DNA from: JAAYJK01 sp964501655
GTDB taxonomy: Bacteria > Bacillota > Syntrophomonadia > Syntrophomonadales > Syntrophomonadaceae
Direction: 5' to 3'
DNA length: 64,000 nucleotides
Assembly: GCA_964501655.1 (NCBI GenBank)
Contig: CAZCTN010000011.1
Span: 1-64,000, forward strand
This document shows, piece by piece, positions 34,315-41,491 of this stretch. Below the pieces are notes generated by a model. It saw only the letters and a list, made by a program, of their open reading frames with translations. It had not been told where the DNA came from and made no database searches. Position 1 is the first letter of the stretch; each line of letters begins with the position of its first letter. The translations under genes and the position numbers were made by a program.

Positions 34315-34432
34315 TGATTCTCAGGCTCCAGGCTCTTTGGGCTTAGTAGAATATTAGCTTTGGCAGAGCACCGGCAGTATAAGCGATGAATCTCTGCGTT
34401 ATTTCCAGACTCCCCTCGGTCAAAGTACGCTA

Positions 34433-34468
34433 CAGGGGGACATTCCTTATCCAAGGTATGTCCCCCTG
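34433..34468. repeat. Near-perfect 36-bp palindrome
   Basis: CAGGGGGACAT and ATGTCCCCCTG form the outer 11-bp arms, and an inner TCCTT/AAGG-type segment extends the stem. It lies between convergent SPFH and MORN genes with no T-run, so it could be a REP-like element or a two-way transcription barrier. Confidence 0.7.
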
Positions 34469-34599
34469 CATTATTCCGCCTCGATTACGTCCTTCTGGGT
34501 GATTACTGAATCTTTAACGGTTTTGCCGGCTCTGACCGAGCCTTAAGGATAGGTGTACTTCTGGGTTTAATCTCCATGCTTCACTGTTGGCAGCTCTGG

Positions 34600-35667
34600 T
34601 TAGTTCTGATAAACTCCTTTTACCCACTGGCCTTTTATTACGGTGCCATTGGAAAGGGTCAGCACCCCATACCCGTGCATAAAACCTTCCTGGAAATACC
34701 CGGTGTACTTGCTGCCATCGGCAAAGACCATGATTCCCTTACCGTCTGCCCAGTTGTTCTTGAACTCACCAGTGTATACATTTCCATCGGCGGTAAGCTT
34801 TCCCCGGCCTTCAATAATTCCGTTGTTTACTTCACCCTGATAAACAATACCGGCATCATCCGGCCAGGTTATGGTTCCCACCCCTGTGACCTCATCGTTG
34901 GTAAAACTTCCTACATAAGTACGCCGGTCAGCCAGAAGCATATAGCCCTGCCCCTCCATTTTGCCTTCAACAAAACTGCCTTTATACTGTCTGCCATCGG
35001 CAAATATCTTGATTCCTTCCCCATGGGGAAAACACTGTTGCATTGCGCCGGTATAAAGGGTTCCATCCGGCCATTGCATACTTCCTTTTTCCCAGAAGGC
35101 TATATTAATTCCGTCTTTGAAGTCGCCGCTGTATATTACGCCCTCCAGATTGGTGAAAGTGCCCCGGCCATTAGCCAGCCCATCCTTGAACTGCCCGCTG
35201 TAATGACCCAGGAGTTCACCATCCAGATATATTGCTATAGTATCTTGAGCCGAAGTGATGGTTATGGTCTGGGTCTCCGCCGACCATTCAACCGTAGCCC
35301 CCAGGGCTTCACTGACAAAACGCAGGGGAACCAGGGTGCGCCCGCGAAATATCACCGCCGGAACATCGAGTTTGATAGCTGCATTATTGACATAGGCTTC
35401 CTGCTTGCCGATAGTAATACTCACCACCCGGCCGACTGATTCCTTTTCAGCTACTACCGTCTGGGTGGTCTCATCCCAATACACAGTTGCACCCAGGGCT
35501 TCGAATATGGCTCGTAAAGGCACCAGGGTGCGCCCATAGGCAATAGCTGGAGGCACATCGAACTCCAGAACCTCTCCGTCCAGAATCACGGTGGGAGCCG
35601 CGAAAACCGGAGCCGCACCCAGCATCAGCAAGAGCAGCGCCAAAACGGAAGCAGTTATTTTCCTCAT
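34600..35667 (-). CDS. Secreted stalk-domain protein with MORN repeats (copy 1)
   Basis: 355 aa. Signal peptide at 1-23 (MRKITASVLALLLLMLGAAPVFA). Residues about 24-138 contain two copper-amine-oxidase N1-type stalk units with the phrase RTLVPLRAIFEALGATVYW and RTLVPLRFVSEALGATVEW. The rest is a run of MORN-like repeats (YSGQFKDGLANGRGTFTN, YTGEFKNNWADGKGIMVF). The protein lacks any enzymatic motif. Stalk domains usually attach exported proteins to the cell wall in Firmicutes. Paralogue of the next gene upstream. Confidence 0.85.
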   Translation of the reverse strand: MRKITASVLALLLLMLGAAPVFAAPTVILDGEVLEFDVPPAIAYGRTLVPLRAIFEALGATVYWDETTQTVVAEKESVGRVVSITIGKQEAYVNNAAIKLDVPAVIFRGRTLVPLRFVSEALGATVEWSAETQTITITSAQDTIAIYLDGELLGHYSGQFKDGLANGRGTFTNLEGVIYSGDFKDGINIAFWEKGSMQWPDGTLYTGAMQQCFPHGEGIKIFADGRQYKGSFVEGKMEGQGYMLLADRRTYVGSFTNDEVTGVGTITWPDDAGIVYQGEVNNGIIEGRGKLTADGNVYTGEFKNNWADGKGIMVFADGSKYTGYFQEGFMHGYGVLTLSNGTVIKGQWVKGVYQN

Positions 35668-35848
35668 AAACCGACCTCCTGGGAATATCCCTTGAAATAT
35701 TTACCGTTACAACAGGTGCTTGCTGTCCCTCTTTCTATTATATCGGCTTAAAGTAGATAACAACAGAGTTATTGAAGCCTATAACAGCAACTTTCCCGGT
35801 AATTGCCACCCTATATTCTGCCTTCTCTGGCAGTCCTTATACCATTAA

Positions 35849-35876
35849 GAATAAAGGCCCACCCAAAAAAAGTGGG
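35849..35876 (-). terminator. Possible terminator
   Basis: On the minus strand CCCAC pairs with GTGGG around a T-rich loop and is followed by CCTTTATTCTT. Weak stem; position after the second MORN gene is right. Confidence 0.35.
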
Positions 35877-35910
35877 ACGAGACATGCTCGCCCCCATAGG
35901 AATTGAGTTA

Positions 35911-37065
35911 TTAGTTATACTCAAACTTGCCCCCCACCCATTCACCGTCCTGAACGGTACCATCGGGGTAAATCATTTTGCCCTGGCCATGAGGTTTGCC
36001 GTTTTCAAAACTTCCTATGTAATACCCGCCGTCAGCAAACTCCAGAGTGCCCTGGCCATTGGCCAGGTTGTCCTTAAACTCACCGGTGTATACATCTCCC
36101 TCATCGGTTTCCAGCCTTCCCTGGCCGTGCATCAAGCCGTTCTTAACTTCACCTTCATAATCTATGCCTACGCTTGCAGGCCAGATAATTTTTCCCTTAC
36201 CTGTAGCTTCATTGCCGGTAAAGGTACCTATGTAAATGCGCCCATCTGCAAACAGTATGGATCCGTCGCCCTGCATCTTACCTGCCGCGAAGTCTCCGAT
36301 ATATTTTTTGTAGCGATCGCCTGGGGCGAAGATCATGGTTCCCTCCCCATCAGCCATGTTGTCTTTAATGCTCCCGGAGTATACCCTGCCGTCCGGCCAT
36401 TCAATTTTGCCCTGCCCCTGTCCCTTAAGGTTCTTCAGCTGTCCGGTGTAAACCTTGCCATCAGGCCACTGGATGCTCCCCGAGGTCCATTCCGCAATAT
36501 TGATGCCATTTTTAAACTGGCCGATAAACTTGATTCCGTCCCGGTTGGTGAATACCCCCTGGCCGTTGGCCAAGCCGTCCTTCATCTGCCCCGAGTAGTA
36601 GCCGATCAACTGACCCTCGTGAGCTACTTCGAAAACCTCCTGGGGGGAAGTAATAGTGATACGCTGGGTCTCACCGTTCCAGGCAACTTCTGCTCCCAAG
36701 GCTTCACTAACAAAACGCAAAGGCACCAGAGTCCGATTGTTGACGATTTTGGCCGGTACATCCAGTTTAACCAGGTCATTGTTTATGTAAGCATATTGAT
36801 TGCCGATAGTCAGACTTACCACGGTATTGGAGGACTGTTTCTGAGCCGTTACTGTCTGAGTTGAAGCATCCCAGTATATCTGAGCTCCCAGGGCTTCGAA
36901 AATAGCCCGCAGGGGTACCAGGGTGCGGCCATTTTCGATAGTCGGGGGAACATCGAAGACCAGGGTACGGCCATCCAGCACTACGGAAGGAGCCCCGCTG
37001 GCAACAGGAACGAAAACTGCCAGCATAGCCAGCAGCAGCAAAAATGTTATGAATTTTCGTGACAT
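35911..37065 (-). CDS. Secreted stalk-domain protein with MORN repeats (copy 2)
   Basis: 384 aa from the ATG at 37065 (TATGGAGG upstream); the open frame continues 30 codons further without a signal peptide. Signal peptide about residues 1-24 (MSRKFITFLLLLAMLAVFVPVASG), two stalk units (RTLVPLRAIFEALGAQIYW and RTLVPLRFVSEALGAEVAW), then about ten MORN-like repeats ending PHGQGKMIYPDGTVQDGEW. It is clearly paralogous to copy 1 over its full length. MORN repeats outside the cell are unusual; they normally mediate membrane or lipid contact in the cytosol. Function unknown. Confidence 0.85.
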   Translation of the reverse strand: MSRKFITFLLLLAMLAVFVPVASGAPSVVLDGRTLVFDVPPTIENGRTLVPLRAIFEALGAQIYWDASTQTVTAQKQSSNTVVSLTIGNQYAYINNDLVKLDVPAKIVNNRTLVPLRFVSEALGAEVAWNGETQRITITSPQEVFEVAHEGQLIGYYSGQMKDGLANGQGVFTNRDGIKFIGQFKNGINIAEWTSGSIQWPDGKVYTGQLKNLKGQGQGKIEWPDGRVYSGSIKDNMADGEGTMIFAPGDRYKKYIGDFAAGKMQGDGSILFADGRIYIGTFTGNEATGKGKIIWPASVGIDYEGEVKNGLMHGQGRLETDEGDVYTGEFKDNLANGQGTLEFADGGYYIGSFENGKPHGQGKMIYPDGTVQDGEWVGGKFEYN

Positions 37066-37086
37066 AATTATACCTCCATATATAAC

Positions 37087-37153
37087 TTTAAGCATCGGGA
37101 AAAAGTCGAGAAGCAGTTCCAAGACCTCACTGCAACAAGGCTCAGACGAACGC
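37087..37153. repeat. Dispersed repeat, partial copy
   Basis: TTTAAGCATCGGGAAAA and CACTGCAACAAGGC align with the 5' half of the element at 15815. It is in the leader of the second MORN gene. Similarity is moderate. Confidence 0.4.
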
Positions 37154-37216
37154 ATTTAAGCAGCGGGGAATTATTTTGCTTCATATAAAAGATATACCAA
37201 CTCCTATTTAAATTCA

Positions 37217-37262
37217 ATTAGATGATAGAGAGATAGACGAGAGAAGTAAGCGACAAGATTCC
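37217..37262 (+). repeat. Cassette 1, downstream terminal inverted repeat
   Basis: Contains GATAGACGAGAGAAGTAAGC. It is the inverted partner of 38000-38038 and lies about 85 bp beyond the stop of the gene at 37346. Outward GATGAT and inward TTCCCT are also shared with the partner. Confidence 0.7.
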
Positions 37263-37345
37263 CTGAAAAGATAATTAGATTATCTTATCGAGATTACTCT
37301 TTCTTACCGGGCCCGGAACCGCATCCGGGCCTGAGCCTATTTTAT

Positions 37346-37960
37346 TTAGATATTCAGGTTCAGCAGAGCCCAAATGTCGGCATCCACACCGTCATTGTCG
37401 TCATAGTCAATGAAATCCTGGTCCTGATAGTTAACCAGAGTGTTGCCATTGAAACTGCCAATAACATCTATTTGGGTGCTGTAATCAGCATAGTTAAAGT
37501 CAGCGGTGTAAGCGCTGTTGCCAACATTATTCAGATCAACATCATAGTTGTTGAAGGAATCGAAGTTGGATACGATGGTAGTGGTTGCGGTAAAGGTATT
37601 GCCTACATTGGTGTAGGTGGTATTGCCAACCCCGATGTAGGTTTCGTTGAAGCTTCCCACATTGCCGCTGTAAGCGGTCAGGATGCACACATCCAGGGTG
37701 ATGTCATCTATTGCGATGATGTCGTTCTTGTCGGAATTCTGCAGGATAATACCCTTGTTGTTGGAATTGTCCAAAGTGGTAGTAACATCCACGTCGGTGT
37801 AGTCTATGCCAATAACTGTGATGTCTTTGTCGATAGCTACCCAACTGTACGAATTACTGCTCTGACCGAAAGGCTGCGCAGCCGCGAATGCGCAGCTGCT
37901 CATAGCCATTACCATTACCAGTGCACAGGAAATAATTAACATGGTCTTTTTAGTACCCAT
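37346..37960 (-). CDS. Secreted Asn/Asp-rich repeat protein A
   Basis: 204 aa. Signal peptide about 1-27 (MGTKKTMLIISCALVMVMAM, then SSCAFAA). The mature part is rich in Asn, Asp, Thr and Tyr, with beta-strand-like short repeats such as NVGNTTYTNVGNTF and SFNNYDVDLNNVGN. Two blocks are nearly identical in protein B: NKGIILQNSDKNDIIAIDD and VNYQDQDFIDYDDND. No enzymatic motif. ATG at 37960 with AAAGGGG. It belongs to no family I recognise; it looks like a secreted fibrous or surface-layer component. Confidence 0.8.
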   Translation of the reverse strand: MGTKKTMLIISCALVMVMAMSSCAFAAAQPFGQSSNSYSWVAIDKDITVIGIDYTDVDVTTTLDNSNNKGIILQNSDKNDIIAIDDITLDVCILTAYSGNVGSFNETYIGVGNTTYTNVGNTFTATTTIVSNFDSFNNYDVDLNNVGNSAYTADFNYADYSTQIDVIGSFNGNTLVNYQDQDFIDYDDNDGVDADIWALLNLNI

Positions 37961-37999
37961 TATATTAACCCCTTTCTATACTTGCAAATGTTTACTAGG

Positions 38000-38038
38000 G
38001 AACATAATCGATACTTCTCTCCTCTATATCTCCATCAT
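38000..38038 (-). repeat. Cassette 1, upstream terminal inverted repeat
   Basis: Minus-strand GGAGATATAGAGGAGAGAAG then TATCGATTATGTTCCC. It sits about 50-75 bp upstream of the start codon of protein A, in the same place as in the other two cassettes. Confidence 0.75.
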
Positions 38039-38133
38039 TCCTATTCAGTTTTATCAGAACTTGTATCTATCCCAGCTTCCGGATATGCCTGACCGCAGAA
38101 GATCCCCCCCTGGTCAATGCAGGTATATTCCGG

Positions 38134-38182
38134 ATGGGAAAGAGATACAGGTGAGAGAAGTAATCGTTAAGATTATCTCCCC
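38134..38182 (+). repeat. Cassette 2, downstream terminal inverted repeat
   Basis: Contains GAGATACAGGTGAGAGAAGT; the variable spacer TACAGGT matches the TACAGAT of its partner at 38928 better than any other copy. Confidence 0.75.
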
Positions 38183-38262
38183 CGGATTTGTTAAGTGTGT
38201 GAACCCTTTGACCTTAATCTGACCTCTCTGGTCTTTGTCAGAGGCAATTAACCCCGTCTGTT

Positions 38263-38892
38263 TTAGCAGCTAGGCGTGTTGTAGCCCCACTGATTCAGGT
38301 TCAAAAACAGGGCGGCATCGATATCCACCAGATCATTGTCATCGTAATCAATGAAATCCTGGTCCTGGTAGTTGACCACGGTGTTGTCATTGAAGCTCTT
38401 GATCACGTTCAGGTCATAGCTCTGGTCTTCCCAGTTGCCGCTAACGGAACTGCTATAATTGAAAGAATCATTCACATCGATATCGTAGGTATTGAAAGAC
38501 CCCGCATTGGTAACTCCGGTAAAGGTAAAGGTAGCCTGGTTGTTGCAATTGGTTACGGTGGTATTATTGTAATCCATAACGGTGGTGTTGAAGCTTCCAA
38601 CGTTGCCGCTGTACAGAGTGAGAATTTCCAGGCTGACAGCCACATCGTCGATAGCAATGATGTCATTCTTATCGGAATTCTGGAGTATTATTCCCTTGTT
38701 GTCGGAGTTATCCAGAGTGGTATTGATATCCACAACATCTACATCCACCCCAACTTTAAATACATCCAGATCATAGGAATAGCTGGACCAGCTATTTCCT
38801 CCCAGCTGCGGTGCAGCAAATGCACAGGTGCTCATGGCAAAAACCATAACCAGAGCGCAGGCTAGAACCAGCATAGTTTTTTTAGTACCCAT
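38263..38892 (-). CDS. Secreted Asn/Asp-rich repeat protein B
   Basis: 209 aa from the ATG at 38892, whose ribosome site and preceding 20 bases are identical to those of protein A. Signal peptide 1-27 (MGTKKTMLVLACALVMVFAM, then STCAFAA). Shares NNKGIILQNSDKNDIIAID-type and VNYQDQDFIDYDDND blocks with A, and the middle is again Asn/Thr-rich (NNTTVTNCNNQATF). It ends in Cys. A recent duplication of A, or the reverse, flanked by the same kind of repeats. Confidence 0.8.
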   Translation of the reverse strand: MGTKKTMLVLACALVMVFAMSTCAFAAPQLGGNSWSSYSYDLDVFKVGVDVDVVDINTTLDNSDNKGIILQNSDKNDIIAIDDVAVSLEILTLYSGNVGSFNTTVMDYNNTTVTNCNNQATFTFTGVTNAGSFNTYDIDVNDSFNYSSSVSGNWEDQSYDLNVIKSFNDNTVVNYQDQDFIDYDDNDLVDIDAALFLNLNQWGYNTPSC

Positions 38893-38927
38893 TATATTAA
38901 CCCCTTTCTCTTTAGGTATATTGGCAG

Positions 38928-38970
38928 GGAACATAATCGATACTTCTCTCATCTGTATCTCCTTCTCTTA
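38928..38970 (-). repeat. Cassette 2, upstream terminal inverted repeat
   Basis: Minus-strand GGAGATACAGATGAGAGAAG then TATCGATTATGTTCCC, 36-75 bp upstream of protein B. Confidence 0.75.
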
Positions 38971-39044
38971 TTCAGTTGTAAAGCTCCCAACTCCCCCTTT
39001 CATTTCTTAATAAGTTTTCCAACAATAATCTTCTCGAATGTTAA

Positions 39045-39088
39045 AGGGATATAAGCGAGAGAAGTAATCCCAGGATTATCTCCCCTCA
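39045..39088 (+). repeat. Cassette 3, downstream terminal inverted repeat
   Basis: AAAGGGATATAAGCGAGAGA then AGTAATC. The ATATAAGCGAG segment is found otherwise only in its partner at 40389. Confidence 0.75.
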
Positions 39089-39144
39089 TTAAATCTCAAG
39101 ATTTAATTGAGTAATTGTACCTTCTTATATCGGTGACAGGTGAT

Positions 39145-40368
39145 TTAACCATCGATATTTATATCGGCATCAATGTCAATCCCGTCGTTGTCGTCTATAT
39201 CCACCCCGTCCTGGTCATTTACATTGAGGGCATTATTGCCGTTGAAACTCTGCTCAATCTCAATGTCTATGTCGTTCAAGGTGGCATTGATCGTTTCCTG
39301 GAAACTCTCATTGCCGACGTTGTCGAGGTCAATATTGTAGTTGTTGCCGCTGTTGGTGTTGGTAATGTTGGTCAGGTCAAGATCTATGGTGTTGCCAACA
39401 TTATCCAGAGTAGTGTTGCCTACATTTTCCATGGTGGTATTGAAGCTGTCTTCATTGAAGCTGCCTTCTATGATCGCGTCAATATCAATCGCAATATCCT
39501 CCAGATTCACTATACTGTTATTGTCGGAATCCTGGAGAATGATCCCATCGTTGTTCATGTTATTGTTGGTGGTAGCGGTGATACTGATGTTGGCCGACTG
39601 CAGCAAACTAGCGAACTGCTGGGCTCCCTCGGGGTCATTTACCAGCGCATTCAGGTAGTCCTGCATCATTGCTCCGAAATCAACCGAAACCTGGGTTCCG
39701 GAGTTCCAATAGCTGTCAGTCAGGTTAATGCTCTTGTTAATGTAGTCATAATAATAGTTGCTGACTGTATTAACGTTGCTCGGCTGAGACTGGACTACTA
39801 CCGGGGTTGACTGCACCTTGATCTCAGGCAGAGTGTTGTTGATGGTGATCTTGGGCTGAGCAGCTGTAGTTGTGGTTGCAGCTGCGGCTACCTGGGTTCC
39901 TCCTCCGTTGCTGAGCAACGAGCTGGGAGGAGCCGGTATCCCTTCCATGTCACTGGCCAGGGTCTTTCCGCCGCCGGAACTGCTCTCGCTGCTGGAGTTG
40001 CTTCCACTGGAACTCCGTGCAGATTTGTAATCAGTATCATTATAATTAACGCTTACCGACTCTCTTACTCTGGGTGGAGCACTTCCTTGAGCTTCAGCAC
40101 CTGACTCCGCTACCTGAACCTCGGTGGTAAGCGAAGCCCCGCTTCCGGTCTCTGCACCGCTGCCATCCTTCATGTGAATAGTTATATGGTCGACCCTATC
40201 CAGGGCAATGTAGGCTACATCATCTTTATAGGCCATTATGTCGTCCTGCAGCGATGATGGTATACCGGCGAAAGCCTGCCCGCCGGATACAATAGCTCCG
40301 GCAATAAAGCCCAGAAGCGCCACCACACAAATAATACCGCCCATGAAAAGTTTGTCTTTGGTATTCAG
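39145..40368 (-). CDS. Secreted Asn/Asp-rich repeat protein C (large)
   Basis: About 407 aa if it starts at the CTG at 40368, which is eight bases after AAAGGGGGT; the first ATG (40344) has no ribosome site. The CTG start gives a proper signal peptide (NTKDKLFMGGIICVVALLGF). A Ser/Gly/Ala-rich linker (70-180) precedes a C-terminal region like A and B: NNDGIILQDSDNNSIVNLED, repeated NVGNTTLDNVGNTIDL, and the end block NVNDQDGVDIDDNDGIDIDA. The N-terminal half is unique. Function unknown; probably the anchor or major member of the group. Confidence 0.75.
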   Translation of the reverse strand: MNTKDKLFMGGIICVVALLGFIAGAIVSGGQAFAGIPSSLQDDIMAYKDDVAYIALDRVDHITIHMKDGSGAETGSGASLTTEVQVAESGAEAQGSAPPRVRESVSVNYNDTDYKSARSSSGSNSSSESSSGGGKTLASDMEGIPAPPSSLLSNGGGTQVAAAATTTTAAQPKITINNTLPEIKVQSTPVVVQSQPSNVNTVSNYYYDYINKSINLTDSYWNSGTQVSVDFGAMMQDYLNALVNDPEGAQQFASLLQSANISITATTNNNMNNDGIILQDSDNNSIVNLEDIAIDIDAIIEGSFNEDSFNTTMENVGNTTLDNVGNTIDLDLTNITNTNSGNNYNIDLDNVGNESFQETINATLNDIDIEIEQSFNGNNALNVNDQDGVDIDDNDGIDIDADINIDG

Positions 40369-40388
40369 TTTATTTACCCCCTTTCATC

Positions 40389-40425
40389 AGACTGGGGAAA
40401 ATAACCGATACTTCCCTCGCTTATA
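40389..40425 (-). repeat. Cassette 3, upstream terminal inverted repeat
   Basis: Minus-strand AAAGGAGATATAAGCGAGGG then AAGTATCGGTTATTTTCCCC, just upstream of protein C. Confidence 0.75.
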
Positions 40426-41089
40426 TCTCCTTTGGGAATATTCAATTGTGTTTTCCCATCACCTTCTTTACGGTTGTTATGCCTTTAAAAACACAGTTTA
40501 TGTATATTGAGATTTTCTCCCGCTTATGACTAAAATATAAACCTTCATCCGAGCAGCATCTTCCGCCACTATTCGTCAAATTGTCCTATTCTATCTAGGT
40601 CTTTCGGCACCTTTCCCGGGGAAAAAAAGAGAACGCTGTATTAATATCTTTCAATACCTGCTACTGACGCCCTTACCTGCTTATATATCCCCTGCCGGAA
40701 AAATCCTGCGTAATTGGGCTGTTTTAACAGCAATCCTATACTAATAATTTAATACAGTCGCCCTACCTCTGTACATTATCCACAGGTAGGATTTTCCTGC
40801 CCCCTTCCTCATCCTTTCGGCCTACTGCTATAGGACTATTGGTCCTTCAGCCAGGGAGTAAACGCCAATAAACCGGCATTTATCCCTTCTTTTAAAAACT
40901 GTCTAGTTGGATGAGCTGTCGGGGGCTCTTTCATCCTTTCGGATGACGTTTCCTCACCTTTCCCGGAGATATTTCATCCTTATTTATAATAGATTTATAA
41001 AATATTTTTGCCATAAGTCTTTGTCTCAGGGCTAAATGAGCATTAATTTTATGCAATACATTTATTTTTAGTTTATTTTGACTAAATTG
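40426..41089 (-). other. Gene-free region with structured segments
   Basis: No convincing gene. On the minus strand there are hairpins (CATCC-GAAA-GGATG; CCTACCT/AGGTAGG around 40770-40795; GGAC/GTCC). CCGGGAAAGGTG occurs twice (near 40610 and 40970), and CCGAAAGG-type loops follow. This could be a long structured leader of protein C. I could not match it to a known riboswitch. A single DnaA-type TTATCCACA lies at 40778. Confidence 0.35.
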
Positions 41090-41118
41090 TTGACAGTTTT
41101 TATTTAATATAGTATATT
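41090..41118 (+). promoter_or_regulatory. Sigma-A promoter of the transglutaminase gene
   Basis: TTGACA and TATATT are separated by exactly 17 bases. The start would be near 41125, placing both riboswitches in the leader. Confidence 0.85.
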
Positions 41119-41152
41119 GGTTCTACTTCCTTATAGACAGAGGAAGGAAAAA

Positions 41153-41245
41153 CCTGATAAAGGCAAAACTATTGAAAAATAGTGACGCAAAGCTACAGGG
41201 GCTAACACGGTTTATACCGTTATGCCAGCCAGTTGCCGGTATGAT
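41153..41245 (+). ncRNA. c-di-GMP-I riboswitch (GEMM), first of tandem
   Basis: GGCAAAACT opens P1; the P2 hairpin ACTATTGAAAAATAGTGACGC carries the conserved GACGCAAAGCTACAGGGGCTA; P3 follows, closing with ATGCCAGCCAGTTGCC. All core GEMM-I positions are present. An intrinsic terminator follows at once, so ligand binding probably sets read-through. Confidence 0.93.
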
Positions 41246-41261
41246 AAGAAATCTGGCGTGA

Positions 41262-41290
41262 AACCTGTATGCTGTCATACAGGTTTTTTC
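41262..41290 (+). terminator. Terminator of riboswitch 1
   Basis: ACCTGTATG pairs with CATACAGGT around a 4-nt loop, followed by TTTTTC. Confidence 0.9.
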
Positions 41291-41338
41291 ATTGGGGAGA
41301 TTTACACCGGAAGATCTCGTCTTGTTAAGCAAAATATT

Positions 41339-41430
41339 TATACCAAGGGCAAAACCATCGAAAGATGGCGACGCAAAACTACAGGGGCTAAATCGGTATA
41401 TACCGTTATGCCAGCCAGCTGCCGGTCCAG
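41339..41430 (+). ncRNA. c-di-GMP-I riboswitch (GEMM), second of tandem
   Basis: GGGCAAAACCATCGAAAGAT, then GGCGACGCAAAACTACAGGG and the closing ATGCCAGCCAGCTGCC match GEMM-I with a GAAA tetraloop in P2. It is similar but not identical to the first copy (for example GACGCAAAAC against GACGCAAAGC). Confidence 0.93.
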
Positions 41431-41442
41431 TTTATGACAATA

Positions 41443-41472
41443 AACCTGCAGGTTGGTATGCAGGTTTTTTTT
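41443..41472 (+). terminator. Terminator of riboswitch 2
   Basis: CCTGCA pairs with TGCAGG around an 8-nt loop, followed by eight T, and ends 20 bp before the start codon of the transglutaminase gene. Confidence 0.88.
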
Positions 41473-41491
41473 GACGGGAGGAATTGAGGGG

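Noticed and set aside
41150..41430. CRISPR-like direct repeats (two similar 90-bp units)
   Set aside because: The two units are GEMM riboswitches, each with its own terminator, not short repeats with spacers.
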